Shown one piece after another: positions 7,225-17,450 of a DNA stretch of 64,000 nt. Location of the stretch: contig JBEEOW010000007.1 of the NCBI GenBank assembly GCA_041191405.1, forward strand, positions 74,974 through 138,973. Direction: 5' to 3'. The notes under the pieces were generated by a model. That model was given only the letters and a program-made list of their open reading frames with translations. It searched no databases and was not told the DNA's origin. This DNA is from JBEEOW01 sp041191405. Its GTDB lineage: Bacteria; Bacteroidota; Bacteroidia; Cytophagales; UBA9547. Position numbers and translations under genes: made by a program. The first letter of the stretch is position 1. Each line of letters starts with the position of its first letter.

Positions 7225-8904
7225 TTAAAAACTCTTCCCAATTTTATATTTTTCCCAAAATGCTGCATTGATCAATTTGTCGGTTTCAATTTCTAAAATA
7301 GAAGCTGAATCTGATTTTAAAAATGCAGCTATTTGAACATCAAATGATTCATAATCATTTGCAAAATAGTAGTTTAAACCAAAATCACTTGCTGTATTTT
7401 TAGCATTTAGTTTTTGATTGGTTTCAAAATAAGTATCTATTTCAGGCTGAGTACTTGGGCCATCAATTAACCTAAAAATACCTCCAGCATGATTATTTAA
7501 AATAATAACTTTTAAATTACTTGGAATATGATTGTGCCAAAAAGCATTTCTATCATAAAAGAAAGCTAAATCGCCAGTAATCAATACATTAGGTGCATTA
7601 TTTACAAGTGCATTTCCTAAAGCTGTACTTGTACTACCATCTATTCCACTTGTACCTCTATTGCAATAAATTGGTATATAATTTTTGATACCAATAATAT
7701 TCACATACCTAACAGTCATACTATTAGATAAATGTAAATGACAATTCGTTGGAATTTTAGGCAATATTTTGGCTATTACCGAAAACTCATTAAAACTTGT
7801 TTCCTCTTTAATTTTTCTATTGATATAATCCTCTGCATCTTCATTGAGTTCTTCCCATTGATTTGCATAATCCATACTAAACGAAATTTTATTGTTCAAT
7901 ATGGCTTGTGATATTTGTGTAAAAAATGAATCAGCAGAAACTTGAATATGCTTTGTTAATTGTTGAAACGAATCAGGCGCAACAATTTCCTCAGAAACAT
8001 GCCATTGTGCTTTTGCTTTGTATTTTCTTAGGAAATTTTTTAAACCTTTTGACAACACTTGTCCGCCAAATGTAATCAATAAATCTGGTTGTAAATCTTG
8101 CAAACTATCCTCTCCTATTGCATTTATAAAAATGTCATGATGACTAACTACATTTTCTAATGAATGACAATTAGCTATAGAATCTGCAACTAAAACAGCC
8201 TGCGAACTTAAAGTAAACGAAAATAGAGAATCCAACAAATGATTATTTATTGGCGATTGTCCAGCAACAATCAATACTTTTGAATATTGTTTTAACTCAG
8301 TTATTAATGAGTTAATTTCTAAATTTTTACTTGTATCTTGAATTTCAATAACTCTTGGAGCATTATCAAAAACAATTTCATCATTGCTGTATAATGGTTC
8401 CCTTAAAGGAACATTTACATGAACTGGACCTTTAGGCGATTGATTTGAATGATTAATTGCCTCATTAAGCGTCCTATTAATAAACCATTGAGCATCTGAA
8501 TTTGAGTAATCTTCTGGTAATTGATATGATTGTTTTACGTGTTTTCCAAAAATATTTTGCTGAAAAATAGTTTGTCCATCTTGTTGAGCAATCCATTCTG
8601 TTGGTCTATCAGCAGTTAGTAAAAGTAAAGGAATATTTCTAAAAAATGCTTCGGCAACAGCAGGTGCAAAATTATAAACCGCTGATCCACTTGTACATAT
8701 TAAAGCAACCGTATTATTACTCGCTTCAGCCATACCCAAAGCCACAAATGCAGCAGCACGTTCATCAGGGATAACAAAAGTTTCAATTTCAGGATGACGA
8801 GCAAAAGCAATTGTTAATGGAGCGCATCTTGAACCCGGACACATAACTACTTTATTTACTTTTTTAGCTGCGCAAAGAGATGCGATATTGTAAATTGCTT
8901 TCAT
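7225..8904 (-). CDS. menD: 2-succinyl-5-enolpyruvyl-6-hydroxy-3-cyclohexene-1-carboxylate synthase
   Basis: MenD is the thiamine-diphosphate enzyme that joins isochorismate and 2-oxoglutarate in menaquinone synthesis. The 559 residues match the family length. Visible: PGSRCAPLTIAFARHP and DERAAAFVALGMAEAS at the N-terminus (with the ThDP glutamate in DERAAAF), SGSAVYNFAPAVAEAF, LLLTADRPTEW, and the C-terminal ThDP/Mg region NRGTSGIDGSTSTALG ... LITGDLAFFYDRNAF ... ILNNHAGGIF. No other men genes are nearby. A repeat array separates it from the upstream aroA cluster, so shared transcription is uncertain. Confidence 0.96.
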   Translation of the reverse strand: MKAIYNIASLCAAKKVNKVVMCPGSRCAPLTIAFARHPEIETFVIPDERAAAFVALGMAEASNNTVALICTSGSAVYNFAPAVAEAFFRNIPLLLLTADRPTEWIAQQDGQTIFQQNIFGKHVKQSYQLPEDYSNSDAQWFINRTLNEAINHSNQSPKGPVHVNVPLREPLYSNDEIVFDNAPRVIEIQDTSKNLEINSLITELKQYSKVLIVAGQSPINNHLLDSLFSFTLSSQAVLVADSIANCHSLENVVSHHDIFINAIGEDSLQDLQPDLLITFGGQVLSKGLKNFLRKYKAKAQWHVSEEIVAPDSFQQLTKHIQVSADSFFTQISQAILNNKISFSMDYANQWEELNEDAEDYINRKIKEETSFNEFSVIAKILPKIPTNCHLHLSNSMTVRYVNIIGIKNYIPIYCNRGTSGIDGSTSTALGNALVNNAPNVLITGDLAFFYDRNAFWHNHIPSNLKVIILNNHAGGIFRLIDGPSTQPEIDTYFETNQKLNAKNTASDFGLNYYFANDYESFDVQIAAFLKSDSASILEIETDKLINAAFWEKYKIGKSF

Positions 8905-8990
8905 TTTTTTAGTATTAGGTATTAGGTACTAAGTACAAAGTATTTGAAAAATAAAATCTTAAGTCTAATGTCTATAATCTTAAGTCTAAA
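8905..8990. repeat. degenerate tandem repeat array (TATTAGG / TCTTAAGTCTAATG units)
   Basis: Units of GTATTAGGTATTAGGTACTAAG on the left face ATCTTAAGTCTAATGTC and ATCTTAAGTCTAAA units on the right, allowing partial pairing. It fills the gap upstream of menD and belongs to the dispersed family of short-period arrays in this window. Confidence 0.6.
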
Positions 8991-9329
8991 TTAAAAGTGT
9001 TTTCTTTCTGAAATTACCCTTCCATGTAATTGCATCAATTTAATATATTCAGGCTCAGCAATAATTAACTGAATAGAATAATCACGCATTAAACTAAACC
9101 CATGATTGGTTACAAAGACCTTATTTCCATATAAATCTTTTGCCCAAAAATCTACATTTAAATATTGCCATGAACCACTATACTTCAAAACAAAATTACC
9201 TGTAACAGGATAAGTTACAGGTAATAAATCTTTAGTAATTTGCGAATATGAATTAATATTGAATAAAAACATCAATACAATAAATGAAAATAAATTCCTT
9301 AATTTAAAGTATTGAGTTTTTAATCTCAT
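8991..9329 (-). CDS. small exported protein of unknown function
   Basis: A 112-residue protein of a family I do not recognise. A hydrophobic stretch near residues 12-28 followed by SYSQ looks like a signal peptide, so the mature ~82-residue part is probably periplasmic; it is rich in aromatic residues. The ATG lies 7 bases downstream of the aroA stop, suggesting co-transcription, but no functional link to the shikimate pathway is evident. Confidence 0.65.
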   Translation of the reverse strand: MRLKTQYFKLRNLFSFIVLMFLFNINSYSQITKDLLPVTYPVTGNFVLKYSGSWQYLNVDFWAKDLYGNKVFVTNHGFSLMRDYSIQLIIAEPEYIKLMQLHGRVISERKHF

Positions 9330-9336
9330 TTTATAT

Positions 9337-10572
9337 TTAATTATTTATGATTGAAAAACCTACAGATTTTAAATCATTCCAATAACCTGGATATGATTTT
9401 TTTACAACATCAGGTTCTTCGATAATCACATCACCTACCAATGCCAATGGAGCAAATGCCATTGCCATTCTGTGGTCATCGTAAGTATCAACTATTTGAT
9501 TATCAATTTTAAAACTATCACTTTCAACCACAAAAACACCTTCTTCTGCTTCGTTCATGCTAGCACCAAATTTAGCTAATTCAGTTTGAATAGCATAAAT
9601 TCTATCAGTTTCTTTGATTCTTAAACTCTCTAAACCTGATAATGATAACTTGATATTTTTTGCAGCTGCCACTACCGACAATGTTTGTGCAATATCAGGG
9701 CAGTGTGTAAAATCTATACTTACTTCTTTTTGATGTGGTATTTTAGTCAACACCACTCCTCTTTCATTGAAAGTTGATTTAACTCCTAGTGGTTGCATAA
9801 TATCAACCAAAACTGAATCCCCTTGTAATGAATTTTCTTTCAAACCTAGTAATTCAATACTTGTATTTTCATCAGCTAAAGCTACAATAGAATACCAATA
9901 ACTTGCACCTGACCAATCAGATTCAATTGTATATTCTTGCACTTTATATTGTTGTCCACCAGCAATATGAATTTCATTATTTACCCATTGGTGTTGTACT
10001 CCAAAATGACTCATTAAAACCAAAGTCATATCCAAATATGGGCGAGAAGCAATTTTTCCGGTTAATTCAACAATCAAACCATCTTCAAACAAAGGTGCAT
10101 TCATTAGTACAGCAGAAATATACTGACTACTTACATCACCTTGCATGGTAATTTTGTTTTTCAATTTACCAGTATATGGCTTGATACTCAATGGCGGAAA
10201 ACCTTCTTTTTGAAGATAATTAATATCGCAACCAATTGATTTTAAAGCTTCAGCTAAAATACCAATCGGACGTTCGCACATACGTGAAGTACCAGTCATG
10301 ATGGTTTCACGTTTACTAATTGCTGTAAAAGCAGTTAAAAAACGCATTGTTGTACCAGCATCAATTACATCCAAAGTTACATCATTACTTGCTAAAAGTC
10401 TTTGCATAGTTTGTGTATCACGAGCTTCAGACAAGTTGTGAAGTGTACATTTATTTCCAGAAACTGCATTGATAATCAAAGCTCTGTTACTTTCACTTTT
10501 TGAAGAAACAAGTTTAACAGTTGCTTGAATAGACTTATTGGGTACTGATACTTTTATACTTGAATGTGACAT
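9337..10572 (-). CDS. aroA: 3-phosphoshikimate 1-carboxyvinyltransferase (EPSP synthase)
   Basis: AroA adds enolpyruvate to shikimate-3-phosphate in aromatic amino acid synthesis. The 411 residues form the two-lobe inverted fold. Seen: SSKSESNRALIINA (substrate-binding Lys and Asn-Arg, residues about 24-37), DAGTTMRFLTAF, GTSRMCERPIG (Arg contacts), QGDVSSQYISAVLM, and YDDHRMAMAFAP near the C-terminus. The usual DAGTAMR is DAGTTMR here. It is slightly shorter than enterobacterial AroA. The first gene of a short cluster with the 112-residue exported protein. Confidence 0.95.
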   Translation of the reverse strand: MSHSSIKVSVPNKSIQATVKLVSSKSESNRALIINAVSGNKCTLHNLSEARDTQTMQRLLASNDVTLDVIDAGTTMRFLTAFTAISKRETIMTGTSRMCERPIGILAEALKSIGCDINYLQKEGFPPLSIKPYTGKLKNKITMQGDVSSQYISAVLMNAPLFEDGLIVELTGKIASRPYLDMTLVLMSHFGVQHQWVNNEIHIAGGQQYKVQEYTIESDWSGASYWYSIVALADENTSIELLGLKENSLQGDSVLVDIMQPLGVKSTFNERGVVLTKIPHQKEVSIDFTHCPDIAQTLSVVAAAKNIKLSLSGLESLRIKETDRIYAIQTELAKFGASMNEAEEGVFVVESDSFKIDNQIVDTYDDHRMAMAFAPLALVGDVIIEEPDVVKKSYPGYWNDLKSVGFSIINN

Positions 10573-10758
10573 TGAATGCTATATAAATTTTGACATTTTT
10601 TTTTGAATTGGAATTAATAATTTCTAATTCAAAATTTATTAATTATTTAACCAAATAGGAACATAGTTTCTTGAAAATATAAATCAAATTTCTAAGTTCT
10701 TATGTGTTTAATTTTAAATTACACTTAAGTGGATTTATTCTAAATCCTTTAGTGCTAA

Positions 10759-11547
10759 TTATTTAAAAGGAACATTTTGATTTCCTTCTTTCATAATATT
10801 AGGAGTTGCAAATGAACCAACTACGTTAGCTTTTAATGAAATTTTAGCATACTTAGTTACAATATCATTAGAAGTTATAGAAACCACTTCTTCTATTTCT
10901 CCAAGGTTTTTAGGGGTATAAATTAATTCTAAAATTACAGTTTCTTTTGGTTTAATAGTTTCTTTTGAAATTTTGTATTCAATACAACCACAACCTGCCA
11001 AAATAGCGTTATTCAAAGGAATCTTCAAGTCGCTCATTCCTGTGTTTGTGATTTTAAACTTATAATTAACACGTTGACCTTTTTCAATTTTACCAAAATT
11101 GTAACTTACTTTATCTACAGTTAATCTTGGAGAAGCTTTTATTTCAGCAGCTGTGTATTTATTTTCTTCTTTTTTCTCAACAATACCTCTGATATAGATA
11201 GTTTTATTAGTTTCGTTTGTTGCATTTGAAACAACAGCAATACTTTTATTGAATACACCTAATCTACCTTGACTATTGTAAGATGCTTTGATTAAACCTG
11301 TTTTTCCAGGCATAATTGGCTCTTTACTCCACTCAGGAGTAGTACATCCGCATGAAGGTTGAACAGATGAAATAACCAATGGAGCTGAACCAGTGTTGGT
11401 TACTTCAAAAGTAAATGATGCTTGTACACCTTCTTCAACAATTCCAAAATCGTGGCTTTCTGTTTTGAATTTAATTGTTTGAGCAATAGAATTATATCCT
11501 AAAAATAAGGACATTACAGCTAGGGCACTTATTCTTTTATAGTTCAT
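10759..11547 (-). CDS. exported protein with two DUF1573 domains
   Basis: A 262-residue protein with a signal peptide (cleaved after NSIA, before QTI) and two immunoglobulin-like DUF1573 repeats. Domain 1 (about 22-125) reads ESHDFGIVEEG ... FEVTNTG ... SSVQPSCGCTTPEW; domain 2 (about 138-240) reads VSYNFGKIEKGQRVNYKFK ... AGCGCIEY. The CGC motifs are typical of the family, which is abundant in Bacteroidota and has no assigned enzyme activity. Periplasmic or surface location is likely. Upstream is a 248-base AT-rich gap; downstream 186 bases separate it from aroA with no clear terminator. Confidence 0.88.
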   Translation of the reverse strand: MNYKRISALAVMSLFLGYNSIAQTIKFKTESHDFGIVEEGVQASFTFEVTNTGSAPLVISSVQPSCGCTTPEWSKEPIMPGKTGLIKASYNSQGRLGVFNKSIAVVSNATNETNKTIYIRGIVEKKEENKYTAAEIKASPRLTVDKVSYNFGKIEKGQRVNYKFKITNTGMSDLKIPLNNAILAGCGCIEYKISKETIKPKETVILELIYTPKNLGEIEEVVSITSNDIVTKYAKISLKANVVGSFATPNIMKEGNQNVPFK

Positions 11548-11756
11548 CTTTAAAGAAGATTTAAATTACAAATATTTATACTAAACAGATTTTGCTGTGT
11601 AAAAATAAGAAAAATTATAACATATTAACGAATATATATTGAGAAATTGTGTTTCAAAGTAAATTTAATATTAGATAAGAAACTTAAAAGAAATAGCTTA
11701 AAATGATTAAAATCAATTAATTAAGTCAAAATTAATGCAAAAATAATCGAAAACTA

Positions 11757-11790
11757 ACACTTCGACTACGCTCAGTGAACGTTTTCGAGT
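11757..11790. repeat. short dispersed motif CTTCGACTACGCTCAGTGAAC
   Basis: The motif in CACTTCGACTACGCTCAGTG (then AACGTTTTCGAG) recurs with few changes at 29300-29334 (CACTTCGACTTAGCTCAGTG). Both copies lie next to a gene 3' end. The sequence resembles a short intergenic repeat seen in many Bacteroidota genomes. The rest of the 248-base gap is AT-rich without recognisable features. Confidence 0.55.
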
Positions 11791-11795
11791 ATTTT

Positions 11796-14700
11796 TCATC
11801 GTATCAAACTATATCCAAAATGATGTTTCATCGACAATCCTGATTGCCAATGTGTATTTAACTTATTTTGAGGTACTTCAATTGCTCCATTTTGTGCATT
11901 TTGAGCCCAAACTAAGTAATTTTTCAACAATGAAATTCCTTCGTGTTTGGCAGTTTCGGTTTGTAATTGGTTTGGATCAAAACTGATAAAAATATCCATT
12001 TTTGATTTAGCTCTTGTAATAGCAACATTCAATCTTTTTTCACCATTTTTTTGCGACAATGAACCAAATTGCATTTTAAAATTCCCTTTTTTATCTGGTG
12101 CATAAGCAACTGATAATAAAACTATATCTGCTTCATCACCTTGTACGTTTTCAATATTTTTATTGAATACTATTACATCAGTTGAAATCTTTTTTTCATT
12201 TATTGCTTGCTCAATTTTTTGTTGAATTAACTCTTGTTGGTTAAAGTTGAAACTAATAAACCCAATTGATTTTTTACCTAAATTATAATATTCAATTGCT
12301 TTATTTACAACCTGTTCTGCTTCAAATTCATTGCTTCTATTTTCCCAAATTCCAACATTATTTTGATGAACTTGAATAGGGAAATTAACATTTTCACTGA
12401 TTCTAGAAGTAAAATTCAATTTACTCTTATAAAAATGTTCATTTGAAAAGGCTATTAAACCATAATTTTCACTCCTATAATGGTTTTGCAAATAAAATTC
12501 AGGAAAATATCTAGCACAAAGTTCTAAATAAGATTCAACTTCTAATGTTGGGGAATCTTCTTCATCTTCATCGCCTTCCCACCTATTTTGGTACAATGTA
12601 CTTGGGCTCAATTGCTGACTATCACCCGCAACAACAATTTGCTTACCTCTGAAAATCAACGGAAAACCTCGTTCAGAAAAACATTGAGAAGCCTCATCAA
12701 CAATTACTACATCAAAATACTGCTCCAAAGGAAAAATTGCTGAAATAGTTTCTGGAGAAGCCATCCAACATGGTAAAAGTTTGAAAATATCGGCTTCATT
12801 TTCTGCAATTAACTTTCTAATTGGCCAAATATTTTTCTTTTTATTTACCTGATGTTTTAATTCTCTGTATGAAACTACATTCGTTAATCTATTGTATTGT
12901 AAGTGTTTATATGTTTGTTCTTTAAGTCTGATTGATACAATTCTCTCAGAAAGAGTTTGTTTTTCTTTAATCAAATGTTTCAGTTCTTTACTTAACTCTT
13001 GTAACTGATTATTTTGTAATAAATTCAACGCTGGATATGAATAAAATGCTTGTTTTAGCCATTTTCGTTCAAACTCCAGTACAACATTTTCAATTGATTC
13101 ATTTTCAATTAGTTTAAAAAGTTTTTTCTCATTAACACTTAAAGCATTAAAATTTATATCTATTTGTTGAAATAAATTGAAATACTGATTTAAATAAGAA
13201 ATTACTTCATTTAATCCTTCTTCATTTAATTGCGCTAATGCTATTACCTGATTTTCAGTTAGTGTAGTTAATAAATTAGCATTCAATACTTTTAAATTCA
13301 ATAACTGTGAAATTAATTCTTGAACCTTTTTAGTAAATACTTGAATATTTTCAGATTTAAATAAATACTCATAACTAATTGAATTTGTGCTAAATAACTT
13401 CTTTAATTCAATTAACTGAGTTAAATTATCAATTCGAGTTACTATTTCTATCAAACTATTTTCAGAAATTGAACTAGAAATACCTGAAAAAATAGAGTTT
13501 TCAATTGTTTCTGTTATTTTTTTGCAATTTTCTAAATGTGTATGTACTTTTTTAATATCATCAATTGATTTAAAACTAAGTGAGTTTTTAGTTAAATACA
13601 ATTGTAATTTTTTGTTTTTATTACTTGAAAAAGTATGTAATGCTTTCATTAGCAAACTTTTATCATGCCATAAAATAGCATCATTTGTTTCTTCAAGTAG
13701 TAAATTTATTTCATCTAAAGTTGATGGTATTTCAAGTTTTACTTCTTTTTCTTTTGCTTGAAATGAAGTGATAGCTTTATTTAATTTATTTAAATCAGTT
13801 ATCTTTTTTAAAGCATTTTTATCTAAAAGTATGTTCAATATTTCATTTAAATCACTGTTTAAAAGTGATTTAAGTTTCAATAATTGTTCAAGTTCAACAT
13901 TTAAAAGTGATTCAGAATTGATATCTTCTTGATCAATATTTAAAATGCTTGAAATATTTTTCAAAGCTTGTTTGTAATCAGTAATATTCTGATTTAAGTT
14001 GTTAAAATCAATATGATCAAAAACATGCTTGCGAACTTTCCAAAAGTAATGTTTTGGAGCTTGTTTTAGTAAATTTTGAACTTCAACTATATTTGTCAAA
14101 GCATCAGATAAATCAAAGATTGACAATGCATTAGCTAACTCATCTGAAATTATATCCTTGTTTGAAATATGATGATTTACTTTTTGCCAAAGTTCCTCTA
14201 CATTATAGCCACAAGGCAAAATTTTAAAATAAGCATCTTTAAAATCGTCTAACTGTAGCGTAATTTGTTCACTTCTCTTGGCATTAATTACAAAGTTTCT
14301 TTCAAGTGCAATAGTTTCATAACCAAGCGTACTTTGCTTTAACTCTTCAAGTTTATCTATTTGATTAGCAATACTTTTATATAATGATTCTCTATCATAA
14401 ACATGGTCGTGAACCAATGCCACAAACGAGTCTGCTTCTATCGATTTTAACCTTTGCAGAATAACCTCAAGTGCTACTTTTTTCTCTGAAGCAACCAATA
14501 CTTTTTTGCCTTGAGAAACCAATTGACATATTAAATTGGCAATTAACTGCGATTTACCCGTTCCAGGTGGACCTTGAACTACAACACTTTTGCCATGTTG
14601 CACAGCTTTAATGATATTTTCTTGAAAAATATCAATTTTAAATGGTGTAACTATTTGTTCTTCACGAACTTTATTGATAAAATTTAAATCATTTTGGTTA

Positions 14701-15509
14701 TGTTGATTTTGAAAAAAATGCTCAAAATAATTATCAATAGAAGGGTAATTAAATTTTTGCTCAATTAATTCGTAATCATTGTTTTGTATATTTCCAAGTA
14801 AAGGAAACATACCAATTACTGCTTCTGGAAATAGTTTTAATATCCCTTCGTTGTAAAATAACTCAAAATCATTCTTTTTATAATTTAAAAAATGTTCAAG
14901 TTTTAAAGAGAATAAGTCTCTGTTAAACTGAATGTTAAACCCTATTTCTTTAAGTATATTAAATAGATGGGTTATGAATGAAGTTGCGTCCGTTGGTGCA
15001 TCATTAAATGCTTTATTTAGAATATCGTAATTTAGCTTTGATTTAGTATTTTTTTGATAAGCTAACAACAAACTTTCATTCCATTGAATATCTCCATGCA
15101 ATTGCAGAAACCAACCTTTTTCATCTTGTTCTAAAGTTGTTTGCCATAATAACAATGGCGCTCTTAAATATTGATTATCACCGAAATTTCCATGTAAAAA
15201 TGGCCATGCTAAATACAATTCATGGCTACCATTTTCATTTAACAAATAATTCGCTCGTCGTTGAATTTGACGTAATTTATTTGAAACAGTGTTATTTGAT
15301 GCATCTCTTGGGTCAAAAACAGGTGCAATAAAAACTCTTTTATTACCTTCGATAAATGAATTAATAATACCAAACGAATCACTCCCATTTAAAAAATCTA
15401 AATTTTTCAAATCCAAGTCATTAGCTGTAAGTCGGGGTAAAAATATAAGTTTATTACTCGCCCCAAGGTTAGCTAATCTTCGCTGATATGTTAAAACATC
15501 GTTTTGCAA
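11796..15509 (-). CDS. large SF1B (Upf1-like) helicase with DUF4011-like N-terminus
   Basis: A 1237-residue AAA/DEAxQ-type helicase. The N-terminal ~150 residues (LRQIQRRANYLLNENG ... LYLAWPFLHG ... LRAPLLLWQTTL) look like DUF4011-type proteins. Walker A is QGPPGTGKS with K319; Walker B/motif II is VDEASQ with D938; then VAGDSQQLSP, LQNHYRSEN, VQGDEADIVLLS and the arginine-finger motif LNVAITRAKSKM near the end. About 500 helical, Leu/Asn/Lys-rich residues separate motifs Ia and II, far more than in Upf1. It is 4 bases downstream of a transglutaminase-like gene. A nucleic-acid remodelling or defence role is possible; no nuclease domain is seen. Confidence 0.85.
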   Translation of the reverse strand: MQNDVLTYQRRLANLGASNKLIFLPRLTANDLDLKNLDFLNGSDSFGIINSFIEGNKRVFIAPVFDPRDASNNTVSNKLRQIQRRANYLLNENGSHELYLAWPFLHGNFGDNQYLRAPLLLWQTTLEQDEKGWFLQLHGDIQWNESLLLAYQKNTKSKLNYDILNKAFNDAPTDATSFITHLFNILKEIGFNIQFNRDLFSLKLEHFLNYKKNDFELFYNEGILKLFPEAVIGMFPLLGNIQNNDYELIEQKFNYPSIDNYFEHFFQNQHNQNDLNFINKVREEQIVTPFKIDIFQENIIKAVQHGKSVVVQGPPGTGKSQLIANLICQLVSQGKKVLVASEKKVALEVILQRLKSIEADSFVALVHDHVYDRESLYKSIANQIDKLEELKQSTLGYETIALERNFVINAKRSEQITLQLDDFKDAYFKILPCGYNVEELWQKVNHHISNKDIISDELANALSIFDLSDALTNIVEVQNLLKQAPKHYFWKVRKHVFDHIDFNNLNQNITDYKQALKNISSILNIDQEDINSESLLNVELEQLLKLKSLLNSDLNEILNILLDKNALKKITDLNKLNKAITSFQAKEKEVKLEIPSTLDEINLLLEETNDAILWHDKSLLMKALHTFSSNKNKKLQLYLTKNSLSFKSIDDIKKVHTHLENCKKITETIENSIFSGISSSISENSLIEIVTRIDNLTQLIELKKLFSTNSISYEYLFKSENIQVFTKKVQELISQLLNLKVLNANLLTTLTENQVIALAQLNEEGLNEVISYLNQYFNLFQQIDINFNALSVNEKKLFKLIENESIENVVLEFERKWLKQAFYSYPALNLLQNNQLQELSKELKHLIKEKQTLSERIVSIRLKEQTYKHLQYNRLTNVVSYRELKHQVNKKKNIWPIRKLIAENEADIFKLLPCWMASPETISAIFPLEQYFDVVIVDEASQCFSERGFPLIFRGKQIVVAGDSQQLSPSTLYQNRWEGDEDEEDSPTLEVESYLELCARYFPEFYLQNHYRSENYGLIAFSNEHFYKSKLNFTSRISENVNFPIQVHQNNVGIWENRSNEFEAEQVVNKAIEYYNLGKKSIGFISFNFNQQELIQQKIEQAINEKKISTDVIVFNKNIENVQGDEADIVLLSVAYAPDKKGNFKMQFGSLSQKNGEKRLNVAITRAKSKMDIFISFDPNQLQTETAKHEGISLLKNYLVWAQNAQNGAIEVPQNKLNTHWQSGLSMKHHFGYSLIR

Positions 15510-15513
15510 ATTA

Positions 15514-17433
15514 TTATCGAATAGATTCTAAAACTAAAGTAACTTTATTAAAATCAGCAGCAGCATTGATAACTTTACGGTATTGTTCAAAATTTGCAAC
15601 ACTACAATTTATTGTTTTATAATATTCTTCAACCTTAATTTTCAACTTATTACCTTCAATTTTATAAGTTGATGTAAATATAAAATCAGCCCCTAATTGT
15701 TGTTTCAAATTGATATCATTTAGATTCTTAACTCTATATCCATTTGGAATTTCCAAATCAATTTCTCTAATATAAATTCTATTAAAATCAGCTTCAATTT
15801 CTTGTTGACGTTTATTTGGTTGATACATTTCCATTTGGTCTCCAATTAATTCACCAATTTTAAACAAATACTTTTCACCTGCTCTTTCAATGAGTGAAGT
15901 TGATTCAAAATCAGATTCAATTATCAATGGATTTGTAACTACAGATAAATTCAAGTCTGAATTTATTACATTAACGCTTTTAATTTTTGCATCAGGAGCC
16001 GATGATTTTACAATTCCTTCTAATATTTCTTTTTTTTGTTCTTCAGTAATAACTTGTAAATATGGCTTTACATACATTGCTTTATGACCACTCATAACGT
16101 TTTTTATGTGCCCCAAAACAAGTTCATTAACAAAATCAATTTTACATTGAATATAATGGTTATGTTGACTTTGTGTGGCATTACTTGGCTCAATAAATTT
16201 AACTTTTGATTCATGAGAATTTATAAATAAACCATAATTGTGTGTAAACTGATAAGGAACCAAAGGGTATCTATATTCTGGTTCTGAAGGACTTAAGTAT
16301 GAGTTCAAATTCGGAAAATAAATTAAAAACTCTTGTAAAGCGAGTGGAAATTCAAATTTTGAATCAAATTTTGCTAAAGTTCTATCGTTGGTTAAAACTA
16401 ATTCATAATTAACTGATGCCACTTTTAAACAAGCAAAAAACAATCTTGAAATACCCCAATCTTGTCCATTTTTTTGCTCAATAATTTCTGTTATTGATTG
16501 CGTATTTGAGTTGTCGTCAATTGTAAAATTTGTCTTAAGGTAGTTTTCTATTTTAGTAATTTTAACTAACTCATCGGTTTCATTTTTCGGAATTTTAATA
16601 GCTTTTATTAATTTCTTAACTGCTTTTAATTCTTTCTCCGAAAACTCGTTATAAGTCAATTTAATCAAATTTGCATTTACATCCCATGAATGTTGTTCTT
16701 TTGTTTTGGGAGTATTTACAACGTAATCAACCCTTGTTAAATTAGCTCTATAACTTGAAAACTCTTCCTCATTAAGTGCAGTTAATTGATTTACAGAAAA
16801 ATGATGTTTTGAAGGTGCATTGAATGCTGCACTATCAATAAATGTAAAACTTTCTTTATAATTATAAACTTTTGGAGTAACTATAATATTTGGGTATGAA
16901 TAGATTGTAAAATCTAGATTTTTAGTATTAAACTCACTTTGCAAATACTCTCTTCCATATTCATGATTGGGGGTTTTTACAGAATAAAAATATTCAATTT
17001 CAGCACCTTTTTCTACACCTTCTACTGCAAAAATTCGGTAAGCACCTGCATTTTCTAGATTATCTATTTCTTTAATATTTTCTTTATTTAACAATATTTC
17101 TTTACCATTCATTAAAATTACCCTCACCTTTAATTGTATAATTTTACTATTTCCAGAAATTGGTATAAATACTTTGTTAAACCTTTCAATTGCAGCTTCA
17201 GAATTAACCTTTATTATTTTATGATATAGTTTATAACAGTCAATCTGTTCGCCATCTTTTGAAAAAAACTCAAAAGTACGTTTATCTTTTAAAATAATTA
17301 CTTGTTCTTTATGTTCTAAATCAGATAATTTAAACTGTTTTCTTGAGGTTTGCCAATCGTAATTTGGGATTTTTTGTGCAAATAGTACCCCTTCAATTAA
17401 ACTAAATAATATTAATATTATATATCTAAACAT
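15514..17433 (-). CDS. exported DUF3857 protein with inactivated transglutaminase-like domain
   Basis: A 639-residue protein with a signal peptide (ending VLFAQ) and the DUF3857 N-terminal domain (IILKDKRTFEF ... YKLYHKIIKVNSEAAIERF). The central transglutaminase-like region aligns with its upstream neighbour but the catalytic Cys position is Trp326 (GQDWG), and the usual His and Asp positions read in YFPNLNSYLSPSE, with neither residue kept. It is therefore probably a non-catalytic paralogue. The C-terminal part is beta-rich. It follows the active paralogue by 17 bases and precedes the helicase by 4, so the three are likely one transcript. Confidence 0.85.
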   Translation of the reverse strand: MFRYIILILFSLIEGVLFAQKIPNYDWQTSRKQFKLSDLEHKEQVIILKDKRTFEFFSKDGEQIDCYKLYHKIIKVNSEAAIERFNKVFIPISGNSKIIQLKVRVILMNGKEILLNKENIKEIDNLENAGAYRIFAVEGVEKGAEIEYFYSVKTPNHEYGREYLQSEFNTKNLDFTIYSYPNIIVTPKVYNYKESFTFIDSAAFNAPSKHHFSVNQLTALNEEEFSSYRANLTRVDYVVNTPKTKEQHSWDVNANLIKLTYNEFSEKELKAVKKLIKAIKIPKNETDELVKITKIENYLKTNFTIDDNSNTQSITEIIEQKNGQDWGISRLFFACLKVASVNYELVLTNDRTLAKFDSKFEFPLALQEFLIYFPNLNSYLSPSEPEYRYPLVPYQFTHNYGLFINSHESKVKFIEPSNATQSQHNHYIQCKIDFVNELVLGHIKNVMSGHKAMYVKPYLQVITEEQKKEILEGIVKSSAPDAKIKSVNVINSDLNLSVVTNPLIIESDFESTSLIERAGEKYLFKIGELIGDQMEMYQPNKRQQEIEADFNRIYIREIDLEIPNGYRVKNLNDINLKQQLGADFIFTSTYKIEGNKLKIKVEEYYKTINCSVANFEQYRKVINAAADFNKVTLVLESIR

Positions 17434-17450
17434 TTTTCAATAATTTAAAA

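Noticed and set aside
9903..10151. Plus-strand open frame within aroA
   Set aside because: Antisense shadow of a strongly conserved gene.
13522..13761. Open frame inside the helicase gene, opposite strand
   Set aside because: AT-rich antisense shadow; the helicase frame is continuous and well supported.
11796..15509. Calling the helicase a confirmed phage-defence system
   Set aside because: No nuclease, methylase or other effector is linked, and the neighbours are exported enzymes.
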